This document shows positions 19,921-29,443 of a DNA stretch of 64,000 nucleotides, in pieces. Made by a program: the position numbers and the translations under genes. The notes beneath the pieces were generated by a model. It saw nothing but the letters and a program-made list of their open reading frames with translations. It was not told where the DNA came from and searched no databases. Position 1 is the first letter of the stretch, and every line of letters starts with the position of its first letter. Source of the DNA: Consotaella salsifontis (GTDB lineage: Bacteria; Pseudomonadota; Alphaproteobacteria; Rhizobiales; Rhizobiaceae); the NCBI RefSeq assembly GCF_900167365.1, contig NZ_FUXL01000009.1:1-64000 (forward strand), written 5' to 3'.

Positions 19921-21036
19921 TCAGACCAGCTCGGCGAGCGCGGCGGGATCAAAGTCCCTGAGGCCCGCGCGGTCGCCCGCGCGCACCTTCGACACCCATT
20001 CGGGATCGCTGATGAGCGCGCGTCCGACGGCGATGAGATCGAACTCGTCGCGCTCCATGCGTTCAATCAGGCGGTCGAGCCCGACGGCGGTAGAGCTCTC
20101 GCCCGCGAAGGCCGCAAGGAATTCGCCGGAAAGACCGACGGAGCCGACCGAGATGGTGGCGGCACCCGTCACCTTTTTCGCCCATCCGGCGAAGTTCAGG
20201 CCCTTCTCTCCGTCGATCTCGGGAAACTCGGGCTCCCAGAATCGACGCTGCGAGCAGTGGAGAATGTCGACACCGGCCTCGACTAGCGGCATCAGCCAGT
20301 CTTCCATGGCCTTGGGCGTTTCGGCGAGGCGCGCGCGATAATCCTGCTGCTTCCACTGGCTGAGGCGCAGAATCACCGGGAAATCGGGGCTGACAGCGGC
20401 GCGAATTGCGCTGACCACCTCGCCGGCAAAGCGCGAGCGCTCGCGAATTGTGGCGCCGCCATAGCGGTCTTCGCGGCGATTGGTGCCGGACCAGAAGAAC
20501 TCGTCGATGAGATAGCCGTGCGCGCCGTGGATTTCGACGACGTCGAAGCCGAGGCGTTCAGCGTCGGCGGCGGCGCGGGCGAAGGCCGCCACGGTGTCGG
20601 CGATCGCCTCCTCGCTCATGGCGACGCCGCGCGGCTGGTCCGGCGCGAGCAGGCCCGACGGGCTCTCGACCGGCGCCTCGGGCTCCCATTCGCTAGGGCC
20701 GACCGTCGAGCCCGTATGCCATATCTGCGGCCCCATGCGCCCGCCCACTTCGTGGACGGTGTCGATCACGCCTTTCCAGCCGGCGAGTGCCTCCTCACCG
20801 TGAAAAAAGGGAATGCCGGGATGGTTGCGCGAGGCCGGCCGATCGATCACCGTGCCTTCCGATAGGATCAGGCCGACGCCGCCCAGGGCGCGGCGGCGGT
20901 AATAGGCGGCGTTGGGCTCGCCAGGAATGCCGTCGCGCGTTTTCGTGCGCGTCATCGGCGCCATGACAATGCGATTTTCGAGCGCCAGCGACTTCAGGCG
21001 AAAGGGCCGAAAGAGAATGTCTGTCTGGGAGGACAT
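19921..21036 (-). CDS. NADH:flavin oxidoreductase, old yellow enzyme family
   Basis: 371-aa FMN-dependent TIM-barrel reductase. LENRIVMAPMTRTKT at the start, MGPQIWHTGS in strand 3, DVVEIHGAHGYLIDEFFWSGTNRREDRYGG (substrate His and FMN contacts; the family usually reads H-x-x-H/N), and FDLIAVGRALISDPEW at the FMN phosphate site. It likely reduces alkenes conjugated to carbonyls or nitro groups, using NAD(P)H. GGAG lies 8 nt before ATG 21036. It is divergent from an HxlR regulator, a common pairing for inducible detoxifying flavoenzymes, and interrupts the corC-lnt order. Confidence 0.92.
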   Translation of the reverse strand: MSSQTDILFRPFRLKSLALENRIVMAPMTRTKTRDGIPGEPNAAYYRRRALGGVGLILSEGTVIDRPASRNHPGIPFFHGEEALAGWKGVIDTVHEVGGRMGPQIWHTGSTVGPSEWEPEAPVESPSGLLAPDQPRGVAMSEEAIADTVAAFARAAADAERLGFDVVEIHGAHGYLIDEFFWSGTNRREDRYGGATIRERSRFAGEVVSAIRAAVSPDFPVILRLSQWKQQDYRARLAETPKAMEDWLMPLVEAGVDILHCSQRRFWEPEFPEIDGEKGLNFAGWAKKVTGAATISVGSVGLSGEFLAAFAGESSTAVGLDRLIERMERDEFDLIAVGRALISDPEWVSKVRAGDRAGLRDFDPAALAELV

Positions 21037-21135
21037 GCAGGGACTCCATTGGATCAGAGGCCCTCTAGGTATACATTGGCGACCTAGGGTCAACCACGCA
21101 CTTTGAATCGCCTAGGTATCCTGGAGGTAACCGCG
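21037..21135. promoter_or_regulatory. OYE/HxlR divergent promoter with CTAGGTAT repeats
   Basis: CTAGGTAT occurs at 21065-21072 and again at 21112-21119 in the same orientation, with a related ACCTAGG at 21082-21088 between them. Such repeats between divergent genes are likely binding sites for the HxlR regulator encoded at 21136. Confidence 0.5.
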
Positions 21136-21516
21136 ATGGTCGAATGCAGACACCAGCGCTTCGCGGTCGACTGCCCGAGCAGGGTTCTGATCGATCAGAT
21201 CGCCGACAAGTGGACGATGATGGTTCTGACCGTCCTCGACGACGGCCCGCTGCGCTTCAACGAGATCAAGCGGCGCCTCGAGGGGGTTTCGCAAAAGGCG
21301 CTGACCCAGTGCCTGCGGCGGCTGGAGCGCAACGGCCTCCTTTCCCGCCGCGTCATCCCCGTTTCCCCTGTGGCCGTGGAGTACGAAATCACGCCTCTCG
21401 GGCGCGGGCTGCAAGCCCCGTTCAAGGCGCTCTATGGCTGGACCATGGCCAATCTCGCCGAGGTGGAGGAAGCGCGCCGCGCCTACGACGCGCAAATCCC
21501 CCGGCGGGTGGATTGA
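21136..21516 (+). CDS. HxlR-family transcriptional regulator
   Basis: 126 aa, one winged-helix HxlR domain: LIDQIADKWTMMVLTVLDDG, LRFNEIKRRLEGVSQKALTQ, RRLERNGLLSRRV and VEYEITPLGRGL are family hallmarks. Cys residues at positions about 4 and 14 (MVECRHQRFAVDC) could serve as redox or electrophile sensors as in other HxlR members. ATG 21136 has GGAGG 8 nt upstream. It should control the divergent flavoenzyme. Confidence 0.9.
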   Translation: MVECRHQRFAVDCPSRVLIDQIADKWTMMVLTVLDDGPLRFNEIKRRLEGVSQKALTQCLRRLERNGLLSRRVIPVSPVAVEYEITPLGRGLQAPFKALYGWTMANLAEVEEARRAYDAQIPRRVD

Positions 21517-21523
21517 GGCCTTC

Positions 21524-22621
21524 TCAGGAGGTTTCGGCCAGCCCCTGGACGATGCGCCGGCGCCTGTCGCCCTGGCGGATGCGCACGATCCTGACGCGCC
21601 GGACGCGGCGCGGATCGGCATCCAGAACCTGGAACTCGAAGCCCGGCACCGCCTGAACCACCTCGCCGCGCGCCGGGACCCGGCCGAGCTCGGAGAACAA
21701 GAGCCCGCCCACCGTGTCGGCCTCGTCCTCGTATTCCGAGATATCGAAGTCCTTGCCGATGGCCGCGCACACGTCCTCGAGATCGGCGCGGCCGGCGGCG
21801 TAATAGATGCCGTCGCCGCTCTCGGTGATCATGATCTCGTCGTCATCGTGCTCGTCGCCGATGTCGCCGACCACCATTTCGAGGATGTCCTCCAGCGAGA
21901 CCAGCCCGTCCGTTCCGCCATACTCGTCGATGACCAGCGCCATCTGGGTACGCGTCGACTGCATCTTCGCCATCAAGTCGGAGGCGAGCATCGAGGGCGG
22001 CACGTACAGGAGGTCGCGGATGATGCCGAGGTTCCCGACGGTGCGGGAGAGATCGACCCGCGTAAGGTCGAGCTCCTTGGCCAGGGGGCGCGAGGCCGCG
22101 CCGCGCCGAAGCGCGTCGGCCTTCGACTCGCGTGCCTGACGGGTGAGATGGGCGAGGATGTCGCGGATGTGAATCATGCCGCGCGGGTCGTCCAGGCTTT
22201 CGCCATAGACCGGCATGCGCGAGCGCCCGCTGCTCTCGAACTGCTTCATGAGGTCGCCGAGGGTGATGGTGATCTCCACCGCCTCGATGTCGGCGCGCGG
22301 GATCATGACGTCTTCGACCTTGAGCTCGCGCAGCCTCAGAATGTTGTTCAGCATCGCCCGCTCCGTGGGCGAAAAGGCGCCTTGGTCCTCGCCATGATCG
22401 AGGAGCGCATCCTCGAGGTCCTGGCGCAGCAGGCTCGGCACCTTGGGCCGAAGTCCGCCGAGAAGGCGTTTCAGAAGCCCGCCCTCCGCATGGGCCTCGC
22501 CGGCCCCGTCGGATCGACTTCGATCGGGCGAAAGGTCGCCCTCGGCCGCCTCGGCGGGAGCGTCCGTTCGCAGGCTCGCTCCGTTCGTCTCAGCCTGGTT
22601 CATTACGTCCATCGTTCCCAT
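21524..22621 (-). CDS. corC: CorC/HlyC-type CBS-domain protein
   Basis: About 365 aa, cytosolic form without the DUF21 membrane domain. Two CBS motifs (VMIPRADIEAVEITITLGDL and VGNLGIIRDLLYVPPSM..., with VIDEYGGTDGLVSLEDILE) are followed by a CorC_HlyC domain (GDGIYYAAGRADLEDVC..., TVGGLLFSELGRVPARGE). The family is linked with Mg2+/Co2+ handling. It lies next to ybeY and phoH in the conserved order. The start is uncertain between ATGs at 22621 and 22612. Confidence 0.9.
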   Translation of the reverse strand: MGTMDVMNQAETNGASLRTDAPAEAAEGDLSPDRSRSDGAGEAHAEGGLLKRLLGGLRPKVPSLLRQDLEDALLDHGEDQGAFSPTERAMLNNILRLRELKVEDVMIPRADIEAVEITITLGDLMKQFESSGRSRMPVYGESLDDPRGMIHIRDILAHLTRQARESKADALRRGAASRPLAKELDLTRVDLSRTVGNLGIIRDLLYVPPSMLASDLMAKMQSTRTQMALVIDEYGGTDGLVSLEDILEMVVGDIGDEHDDDEIMITESGDGIYYAAGRADLEDVCAAIGKDFDISEYEDEADTVGGLLFSELGRVPARGEVVQAVPGFEFQVLDADPRRVRRVRIVRIRQGDRRRRIVQGLAETS

Positions 22622-22729
22622 GTCTTCAAAACGCGGCGGCGGCGCGCCGCTGGGTGAGCACCCTGGTGGCTCGATCGCTTGTTCTGTTGCGCGCTCCCCA
22701 GGCGTCAAGCGGTCCGCCCGAGGGTCGTT

Positions 22730-23269
22730 TCAGTCGATGTGCGCCCCGTCGCCGGCCTCATAGGGGTCGGCGATGCCGAGATCCCCCAGCACGGCGACCT
22801 CGAGCGCCTCCATCTCCTCGGCCTCGGCCTCCTCGATATGGTCGTAGCCGAGAAGGTGCAAAAGCCCATGGACGACAAGATGGCAGAAATGATCGGCCGG
22901 CGCCTTTTGCTCGGCTGAAGCCTCGGCGAGGACGGTTTCGCGCGCGACGATGATGTCCCCGAGCAGCGGCCCCGGCGCGTCTCCCGGCTGCAGCTCGACC
23001 GCCGGAAAGGACAAAACGTTCGTCGCCTTGTCCTTGTCGCGCCATTGGGCATTGAGCGCCTTGACGGTGGCATCGTCCGCAAGAACCAGCGACAACTCGC
23101 TTGTGGCGGAGGAGAGCGCGGGAAGACGCGCGGCAACGGCGGCGACGGCACGGCGCACCAGCGCCAGCGGATCGCCCCATTGCGGGTCGGCCCAGCCCTC
23201 GTCCTCGATCAGCAGCTCGATCTCTATGCCCTCGCCCGGCCCACCGGCCGGCTTCTCCACCGAACTCAC
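22730..23269 (-). CDS. ybeY: Endoribonuclease YbeY (16S rRNA maturation)
   Basis: 179 aa. The zinc-binding motif HGLLHLLGYDH (three histidines) at about residues 134-144 is diagnostic; NVLSFPAVE and LGDIIVARE are also conserved. It cleaves single-stranded RNA and takes part in 16S rRNA 3' end maturation and ribosome quality control. The start ATG overlaps the phoH stop by 4 nt, which suggests coupled translation. Confidence 0.95.
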   Translation of the reverse strand: MSSVEKPAGGPGEGIEIELLIEDEGWADPQWGDPLALVRRAVAAVAARLPALSSATSELSLVLADDATVKALNAQWRDKDKATNVLSFPAVELQPGDAPGPLLGDIIVARETVLAEASAEQKAPADHFCHLVVHGLLHLLGYDHIEEAEAEEMEALEVAVLGDLGIADPYEAGDGAHID

Positions 23270-24309
23270 GAGGCAGCCCCCTGCTGCGCCGCGCGCCGAC
23301 GCGTGGCATCGGCATCATAGGCCTCGACGATCGCCGCGACGAGGGGATGGCGGACCACATCCTTGGCCTCGAAGCGCACGGTAACGACGTTCTTGACGCC
23401 GGCGAGCACGCGCAGCGCCTCGATCAGGCCCGAGGTCTGGCCCGGCGGCAGGTCGATCTGCGAGGGATCGCCCGTCACCACCATCCTGGCATTCTCGCCG
23501 AGGCGGGTCAGGAACATCTTCATCTGCACGGCCGTGGTGTTCTGCGCCTCGTCGAGGATCACCGCGGCGTTGGCCAGCGTACGCCCGCGCATGAAGGCGA
23601 GCGGCGCGATCTCGATCGCGCCGGCGGCCAACGCTCGCTCGACGCGCTCGGCCGGCATCATGTCGTAGAGCGCGTCGTAGAGCGGCCTCAGATAGGGGTC
23701 AACCTTCTCCTTCATGTCGCCGGGCAGGAAGCCCAGGCGTTCGCCCGCCTCGACGGCGGGGCGCGACAGGATGATCCGATCGACCTGCCCGCGCTCCAGA
23801 AGCTGCGCCGCGTGGGCGACGGCGAGATAGGTCTTGCCGGTGCCGGCGGGGCCGACGCCGAAGACGAGCTCGGCGCGCTCCATCGCCCGCATATAGGCGT
23901 CCTGCGTGGGCGTGCGGGCGTGGATGGTGCGCCGACGCGTCGATATCTGCGCCAGGGCCATGCGGCCCTTTTTCTCCATGGTCGGCAGGACGAGCTGGTC
24001 GTCCTGGGCGATGGCCATGCGGATCGCCCCCTCGACGTCGGAGACGTGGATCTCGTGGCCCGCCTGAAGGCGCTCGTAGAGGTGATCGAGGGCGCGGCGC
24101 GCCTGATCCGTCGCCCCTGCCTCGCCCCTGATCTCGACCTCGTTGCCCCGCGCCCGCATGTCGACACCGAGCTTCTGCTCGATCAGGGCGAGATGCTCGT
24201 CGAACTGGCCGAACAGGGCGCCGGCAAGGCGGTTGTCCTCGAATGAAAGAACGATGTGCGCCATATCCGACGCCCCGGCGGCCTGGGTCGGCTCGGCGGT
24301 CATCTTCAT
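23266..24309 (-). CDS. phoH: PhoH-like ATPase
   Basis: 347 aa. P-loop [15 protein letters not shown] at about residues 155-170, Walker [11 protein letters not shown], and the RNA-helicase-like [13 protein letters not shown]. Cytosolic ATPase, associated with RNA handling and working beside YbeY. It overlaps miaB (upstream) and ybeY (downstream) by 4 nt each. A start at the internal ATG ([11 protein letters not shown]) is possible. Confidence 0.95.
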   Translation of the reverse strand: MKMTAEPTQAAGASDMAHIVLSFEDNRLAGALFGQFDEHLALIEQKLGVDMRARGNEVEIRGEAGATDQARRALDHLYERLQAGHEIHVSDVEGAIRMAIAQDDQLVLPTMEKKGRMALAQISTRRRTIHARTPTQDAYMRAMERAELVFGVGPAGTGKTYLAVAHAAQLLERGQVDRIILSRPAVEAGERLGFLPGDMKEKVDPYLRPLYDALYDMMPAERVERALAAGAIEIAPLAFMRGRTLANAAVILDEAQNTTAVQMKMFLTRLGENARMVVTGDPSQIDLPPGQTSGLIEALRVLAGVKNVVTVRFEAKDVVRHPLVAAIVEAYDADATRRRAAQQGAAS

Positions 24310-25715
24310 GCCGTTCTCCTCGACGGCGCGTCCGCCCCTTGCGCCATCAGCGAATTCGGCAGCGTCGCGGCAATTTCGACTCGCACCATGTCGCCAACGG
24401 CGCCGCTTTCCGACGACAGCACGACAGGCTGGAGATAGGGCGAGCGCCCGACCAGCTGATGGGCATAGCGTCCCGGCTTCTCGATGAGGACATCCATGGT
24501 GGTTCCGACCAGCGAGGCGGCAAAGGCCGTCTGCTGGTCGCGGATCAGCGCCTGGAGGCGCTCCAGCCGTCCGGCCTTGACCGCCTCGGAGACATGATCG
24601 TCCATGGCCGCACCCGGCGTTCCGGGACGCGGCGAATATTTGAAGGAAAAGGCCGAGGCATAACCGACCTCGGAGACGAGGCGCATCGTGTCCTCGAAGT
24701 CCGCGTCGCTCTCGCCGGGGAAGCCGACGATGAAGTCGCCCGAAAGGGCGATGTCGCCGCGCGCCGCGCGAATGCGCTCGATCAGCCTCAGATACTCCGC
24801 CGCGTCATGCCTGCGATTCATCGCCTTCAGCACTTTGTCCGAACCAGACTGCACTGGAAGGTGAAGATATGGCATCAAGATGTCGAGATCGCGATGGGCG
24901 GCGATGAGCTCGTCGTCCATGTCGCGCGGGTGGGAGGTGGTGTAGCGCAGACGGGCGATGCCCTCGATCCGCGCCAGCCGGTGAAGCAGGCCGCCGAGCC
25001 CGACGGGCCGGCCCGCCTCGTCCTCGCCGGACCAGGCGTTGACGTTCTGGCCGAGCAGCGTCACCTCGCGCACGCCCGAGGCGGCGAGCCGTCGCGCCTC
25101 CTCCACGATCCTGGCAAGGGGGCGAGACACCTCCGCGCCACGCGTATAGGGCACGACGCAGAAGGTGCAGAACTTGTCGCATCCCTCCTGAACCGTCAGG
25201 AAGGCCGTGACGCCGCGGGCACGGATGCGCTTTTCCTCGGCCGTCGGCAGATGGTCGAACTTGTCCTCCACCGCGTAGTCGGTTTCCACCACCTTCTCGC
25301 CGGCGGCAACCCGGGCCAAAGCCTCGGGCAAGCGGTGATAGGTCTGCGGTCCGATGACGAGGTCGACGGCGGGCGCGCGGGCGAGAATCTCCTGGCCTTC
25401 CGCCTGGGCCACGCAGCCGGCGACGCCGACGCGCATCTCCCGTCCTTGCTCCGCCCGTTCGGCCTTGAGCAGGCGAATGCGTCCGAGCTCGGAATAGACC
25501 TTCTCGGCGGCCTTCTCGCGGATGTGGCAGGTGTTGAGAAGAACGAGGTCGGCGTCCTCGATGACCTCCGTCGGCTCATAGCCGTCCTTCGCCAGCGCGT
25601 CGCTCATGCGCTGCGAATCATAGACGTTCATCTGACAGCCGTAGGTCTTGATATAGACCCGACGCCGGGCGCCGCCGACGTCCGGGTTCGATGCATCTTC
25701 GCGTCGTTCGGTCAT
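24306..25715 (-). CDS. miaB: tRNA-2-methylthio-N6-dimethylallyladenosine synthase
   Basis: 469 aa radical-SAM methylthiotransferase acting on i6A37 of tRNA. The N-terminal UPF0004 domain begins [18 protein letters not shown] with cysteines for the second Fe-S cluster (also [11 protein letters not shown] and [10 protein letters not shown]). The radical-SAM motif is [21 protein letters not shown] domain ends the protein. It is the first gene of the miaB-phoH-ybeY-corC run, with 4-nt overlap to phoH. Confidence 0.97.
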   Translation of the reverse strand: MTERREDASNPDVGGARRRVYIKTYGCQMNVYDSQRMSDALAKDGYEPTEVIEDADLVLLNTCHIREKAAEKVYSELGRIRLLKAERAEQGREMRVGVAGCVAQAEGQEILARAPAVDLVIGPQTYHRLPEALARVAAGEKVVETDYAVEDKFDHLPTAEEKRIRARGVTAFLTVQEGCDKFCTFCVVPYTRGAEVSRPLARIVEEARRLAASGVREVTLLGQNVNAWSGEDEAGRPVGLGGLLHRLARIEGIARLRYTTSHPRDMDDELIAAHRDLDILMPYLHLPVQSGSDKVLKAMNRRHDAAEYLRLIERIRAARGDIALSGDFIVGFPGESDADFEDTMRLVSEVGYASAFSFKYSPRPGTPGAAMDDHVSEAVKAGRLERLQALIRDQQTAFAASLVGTTMDVLIEKPGRYAHQLVGRSPYLQPVVLSSESGAVGDMVRVEIAATLPNSLMAQGADAPSRRTA

Positions 25716-25866
25716 GCGCCCTTCTTTGAAGACCGTCTCATATGCTGGAGGGAAAGGAGCCCAGCCGGCCCGCTATTCCCGCTCCGGGTTTCTTTTCGGC
25801 ATGGCCTGATCCGCAAAGTCCGCCTTGGAACCATGCCCAGGCATCGCCCCTTCCGAAACCCGCCTC

Positions 25867-26742
25867 TCAGCCTACTATATCGGCTGGCGTCGCGCCGGAC
25901 GCAAGCGGCCTTGCCCGTGCATGATTGTTCGTGGCTCCGATCGCCGAGGTCGGGCGGCCCCTGAGCGCCTCGGTGAGAAGCCGCGAAACCTCCGTTTCCA
26001 CCGTGCGCGCGACCTTCTTGCGGTCGCTTTCGGCGGTGATCCGCATCGGCTCGCCAAAGACGATCTCGGCATCCAGCGCCCCCTCTTTCAGCGCGGCGAG
26101 AAGATGGGGGCCGAGGGGAACGTCGCCCGGCCAGGCGAGCAGCGGGCGGTAGTAGCGCCCGAGCGGCATTCCGTTGGCCTTGGTATAGGCGATGGCGACC
26201 GGCTGGATCGAGACCTCGTCGGCCTCGGCAAGCCTGAGCGCAGCCTGCGCCGCGCCGAAGAGCGAGGTCTTGAAGGGCAGAACCTCGTTGCCGTCCGACG
26301 TTGTTCCCTCGGCGAACAGTACCATGACCTCGCCGGCGTTGAGCCGGTCGGCCACCGCGTCCACCTGGAGGCCGACGGAGCGCCTTTCGCCCCGGTCGAT
26401 GAAGACTGAGCGCTGGAGCCTCGCGAGCCAGCCGAAGACCGGCCAGTCGCGCACCTCGGACTTGGCGATAAAGGACAGCTCCATGATCCGGCCGAGGGCG
26501 GGGATGTCGGCCCAGGAGGAATGGTTGGCGACGAGGAGAAGCGGCCGTGAGGAGGCGGGAACGCCGCGAATATGGACCCTGAGCCCCATCAGCGGACAGG
26601 CGATGCGATGCCAGAGGAGAGGAAGGCGCCGGGCGATGCGCCAGCCGAACCGGGTCGCCAGAAGCTGGAGCGGCAGGAGGACCGCCGTCAGAAGCGCAAG
26701 GGCAACCACGGTGAAGGCGATGCGACCCCAGGCGATCATCAA
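25867..26742 (-). CDS. plsC: 1-acyl-sn-glycerol-3-phosphate acyltransferase
   Basis: 291 aa, membrane-anchored by an N-terminal helix (IAFTVVALALLTAVLLPL). Acyltransferase motifs: NHSSWADIPAL (HX4D catalytic pair), FIDRGERRS and VLFAEGTTSDGNEVLPFKTS (substrate binding). It makes phosphatidic acid from lysophosphatidic acid in phospholipid synthesis. It lies between miaB and rimI; in several relatives a Fur/Mur-type regulator gene is also found in this interval, and none is present here. Confidence 0.93.
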   Translation of the reverse strand: MMIAWGRIAFTVVALALLTAVLLPLQLLATRFGWRIARRLPLLWHRIACPLMGLRVHIRGVPASSRPLLLVANHSSWADIPALGRIMELSFIAKSEVRDWPVFGWLARLQRSVFIDRGERRSVGLQVDAVADRLNAGEVMVLFAEGTTSDGNEVLPFKTSLFGAAQAALRLAEADEVSIQPVAIAYTKANGMPLGRYYRPLLAWPGDVPLGPHLLAALKEGALDAEIVFGEPMRITAESDRKKVARTVETEVSRLLTEALRGRPTSAIGATNNHARARPLASGATPADIVG

Positions 26743-26780
26743 GGCTCCAGGCTTGCGCGACGGACTTGTCTGAAATGGCG

Positions 26781-27257
26781 CTAACTCAAGGCCCTCCGAA
26801 GCACAAGGGCGTTGCTGTGGGAGCCGCCGGCGTCGGTATAATACCCCTTGCGGCGGCCGACCTCCTCGAATCGCAGGCGGCGGTAGAGGGCGCGCGCCGG
26901 CCCGTTGCCTTCGTCGACCTCAAGGAAGAGGTGGCGGATGCGCTCTGCGTAGAGACGCTGAAGGGCGTTGTCCATGAGAAGACGACCGGTGCCCTGGCCA
27001 CGGGCCGAGCGATCGACCGCGACCGTCAGGATCTCCGCCTCGTCGGCGGCCTGCCGCGCGAGGATGAAGCCGACCGCTTCGCTCCGGGGCTGGCCGATCC
27101 GCCGGGCGACGAAGCCGAAGGTGCCCGGCTGGGCGAGCAGCGAGACCATCTCGTCCGCCGACCAGCCATGGTCGAAGGTGCGCGCGTGAAGATCGGCGGC
27201 CGCGTCCGCGTCGCCGGGCTCCATCGCCGTCACGATGATCTCATCACCCGCCGTCAT
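26781..27257 (-). CDS. rimI: Ribosomal protein alanine N-acetyltransferase
   Basis: GNAT acetyltransferase of about 158 aa. Motif A, the acetyl-CoA binding signature, is ILTVAVDRSARGQGTGRLLM; ALYRRLRFEEVGRRKGYY is the C-terminal GNAT signature. RimI acetylates the N-terminus of ribosomal protein S18. ATG at 27257 removes a tryptophan-rich, non-conserved extension. It sits near tsaB, its frequent partner, but with an unusually long gap. Confidence 0.87.
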   Translation of the reverse strand: MTAGDEIIVTAMEPGDADAAADLHARTFDHGWSADEMVSLLAQPGTFGFVARRIGQPRSEAVGFILARQAADEAEILTVAVDRSARGQGTGRLLMDNALQRLYAERIRHLFLEVDEGNGPARALYRRLRFEEVGRRKGYYTDAGGSHSNALVLRRALS

Positions 27258-27478
27258 GCTGTCCCAGAGCGATAGGGTCCATGACCAAGGCCAACACCAT
27301 TGCATAAGCGAAGATCCCCCTCCTCGCCTGTTCTACCCGGCGAGCCTGTCTCCGGACTCGCGCCATTCGTCCGCGCATCACGACAAAAGGTCACGACCTC
27401 TGTCGGCCAAGCCTTCGCAGGAATCGGTATCGTCGTGATGTCGAGGCCATGATAGCCGATCGACATGTCAATGCGGTG

Positions 27479-27506
27479 AAGAATCTGGCGGTAAAGAATC
27501 TGGCGG
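27479..27506. repeat. Short tandem repeat between tsaB and rimI
   Basis: AAGAATCTGGCGG occurs at 27479-27491 and 27494-27506, a 15-bp period. It lies in the 258-bp gap (27258-27515) between two genes that are usually adjacent or overlapping. Nothing else is recognised in that gap. Confidence 0.7.
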
Positions 27507-27515
27507 ATACGAATT

Positions 27516-28202
27516 TCACGCCCGCGCGACGATGCCCGAGTTAGCCGCGAGCTTGGCGTCCGCGCCCCGCAGATAAAGTGGAACGGGCGCGGCCACCGGA
27601 ACCTTCTGAGCGCCCAAGGCCGAGACGGACGCGATGTCCCATTCCGCATCGGTGTCGCGGTCTGCCGCCGGCAGACCCAGCGCCTCGGCGGCGAGCGCCG
27701 CGCCACTGCCGACGAAGAGAGCGTCACCGGCCAGTTCACGGAAGGCGGCATGCTCGGCGAGGGCGTCCGGCGCCGTGACCAGGGGAGCGGCGAGCGGCAT
27801 GCCTTCCGGCGAGAAGAGCGCGGCGTAGATTTCGCCACGCTTGGCGTCGATGGCGGCGACAACGGGCCGCCCCTTGCGAAAATGCGGAAAGGCGAGCGCC
27901 TCCAGCGTCGTCACGCCGACCGCCGGTACGCCCAGCGCCAAGGCCAGCGCACGGGCTGCCGACACACCCACCCGAACGCCGGTGAAGGAACCGGGACCGA
28001 CGGTGACGGCGATCTTGGCGAGATCGGCGTAATCGGCGGCGGCATCTGCCAGCGTCTCGCCGACAAGGCCCATCAGCACCTCGGCGTGCCCCTTGCCGAG
28101 GAGGGGGTCGCGCCGCGCGAGAAGGCGGCCGTCATCGAGGCGCGACAGCGCAACGGCGCAGCGCGCGGCCGCCGTATCAAGGGCGAGAAGAAGTCCGCTC
28201 AC
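27516..28202 (-). CDS. tsaB: tRNA threonylcarbamoyladenosine synthesis protein TsaB
   Basis: 228 aa, ASKHA-fold partner of TsaD in t6A37 tRNA modification. The N-terminal LLLALDTAAARCAVAL, then the TsaB signature ITVGPGSFTGVRVGVSAARALALALG and VAAIDAKRGEIYAALFSPEG. Cytosolic. It is upstream of rimI and downstream of nfuA in the minus-strand core block. Confidence 0.95.
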   Translation of the reverse strand: MSGLLLALDTAAARCAVALSRLDDGRLLARRDPLLGKGHAEVLMGLVGETLADAAADYADLAKIAVTVGPGSFTGVRVGVSAARALALALGVPAVGVTTLEALAFPHFRKGRPVVAAIDAKRGEIYAALFSPEGMPLAAPLVTAPDALAEHAAFRELAGDALFVGSGAALAAEALGLPAADRDTDAEWDIASVSALGAQKVPVAAPVPLYLRGADAKLAANSGIVARA

Positions 28203-28226
28203 GGCAAGAGATCAGGCGAAACGCTC

Positions 28227-28790
28227 TCAGACCGCCTCGACCTGCTCGACGCCCGGCACGAAATGGCGCAGCAGGTTCTGGATGCCGTGCTTCAGCGTCG
28301 CCGTCGAGGACGGGCAGCCGGAACAGGCGCCGCGCATGTTGAGATAGACGGTGCCGTTGCGGAATCCGCGGAAGGTGATGTCTCCGCCATCCTGGGCGAC
28401 CGCCGGACGCACCCGCGTTTCCAGCAGTTCCTTGATGGTGTCGACGACTTCCTTGTCGTCGGCGTCGAAAAACTCCTGACCATCCTCGGCGCCGAGGGCG
28501 GCAGGCCGCGCCATCACCGGCTGGCCCGACATGAAATGCTCCATGATCGTCGCCAGGATCGCGGGCTTCAGGTGCGCCCAATCCGCGCCATTCTTGGTCA
28601 CGGAGACGAAGTCGTAGCCGAAGAAGACGGCCTCGACGCCGTCGATCTCCATCAGGCGCGCCGCGAGCGGCGAGCGGTCCTCTGCCTCCTCGACCGACAG
28701 AAACTCCTCAGTGCCCGCGTCGAGGACGACGCGGCCGGGCAGAAACTTCATGGTCGCCGGGTTCGGCGTGGCTTCAGTTTGGATGAACAT
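28227..28790 (-). CDS. nfuA: NfuA/NifU-family iron-sulfur cluster scaffold protein
   Basis: 187 aa. The N-terminal Nfu_N domain starts MFIQTEATPNPATMKFLPG; the C-terminal NifU domain has VRPAVAQDGGDITFRGF and the cluster-binding C-x-x-C in NMRGACSGCPSSTATLKHG. It carries Fe-S clusters to target proteins. MiaB, a two-cluster enzyme, is encoded a few genes downstream. Confidence 0.95.
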   Translation of the reverse strand: MFIQTEATPNPATMKFLPGRVVLDAGTEEFLSVEEAEDRSPLAARLMEIDGVEAVFFGYDFVSVTKNGADWAHLKPAILATIMEHFMSGQPVMARPAALGAEDGQEFFDADDKEVVDTIKELLETRVRPAVAQDGGDITFRGFRNGTVYLNMRGACSGCPSSTATLKHGIQNLLRHFVPGVEQVEAV

Positions 28791-28886
28791 GGCGGTCTAA
28801 CCTCGCGCGAGCGAGCGCAAGGCGCCCGCTATGTCCCTCTCAGGTAAGAAATTCCTCCAGCCGCCGCAAGCCAAAATGGCTTGATG

Positions 28887-29378
28887 TCAGCAAAGGCTGG
28901 CGATCTCCTCGTCTGAGAGGGTGGCGGGCACGATGGTGACGGGAATCGGGAAAGCAGCGGAGCGCCCAGCCACGGAAGAGACCAGTGGCCCCGGCCCCTC
29001 CGTGGACTCGCTCGACGCCAGAACCAGAATGGCGATCTCGCGATCGAGCTCGATCAAGTCGCAGATCTCGTCGCGCATCTTGCCCTCGCGCACCACCAGC
29101 TCGGGCTCGATGCCCACCGACTCGCGCAGCTCGGCGGCGACCTTGGCGAGCTTGGCTTCCGCCTCTTCCGTCGCCTCGGCCCGCATGATCTTCTCGACGC
29201 CCAGCCAATGCTGGAAATCGCCGGGCTCGATCACATAAAGGAGAACCGCCGCCCCACCGCTCGCTTTGGCGCGGCGCGCGGCATAGCTCGCGGCACGCGA
29301 GCATTCGGGCGTCTCGTCGATGATCGCAAGAAACTTGCGCTTGCCGCCGGCTTCCCGGCCGATTCGTTTGGAGACCAT
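28887..29378 (-). CDS. Universal stress protein (UspA family)
   Basis: 163 aa, single Usp domain: KRKFLAIIDETPECSRAASY at the start (ADP/ATP fold), VLLYVIEPGDFQHW after strand 2, and a C-terminal AFPIPVTIVPATL strand. The usual ATP-binding G-x2-G-x9-G pattern is not clear, so it may be of the non-ATP-binding kind. It sits directly downstream of trpS, as in relatives. Confidence 0.88.
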   Translation of the reverse strand: MVSKRIGREAGGKRKFLAIIDETPECSRAASYAARRAKASGGAAVLLYVIEPGDFQHWLGVEKIMRAEATEEAEAKLAKVAAELRESVGIEPELVVREGKMRDEICDLIELDREIAILVLASSESTEGPGPLVSSVAGRSAAFPIPVTIVPATLSDEEIASLC

Positions 29379-29403
29379 GACCTTTTAATGGCAGGTCGCA
29401 GCC

Positions 29404-29427
29404 ACGGCGGCAAGAGAGCCGCCGTGC
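29404..29427 (-). terminator. Hairpin between trpS and the Usp gene
   Basis: A perfect 9-bp stem CACGGCGGC/GCCGCCGTG with a 6-nt loop lies 17 nt past the trpS stop. No T tract follows, so it may weaken rather than stop transcription into the Usp gene. Confidence 0.55.
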
Positions 29428-29443
29428 CGCGAGGCTTCCCGCA

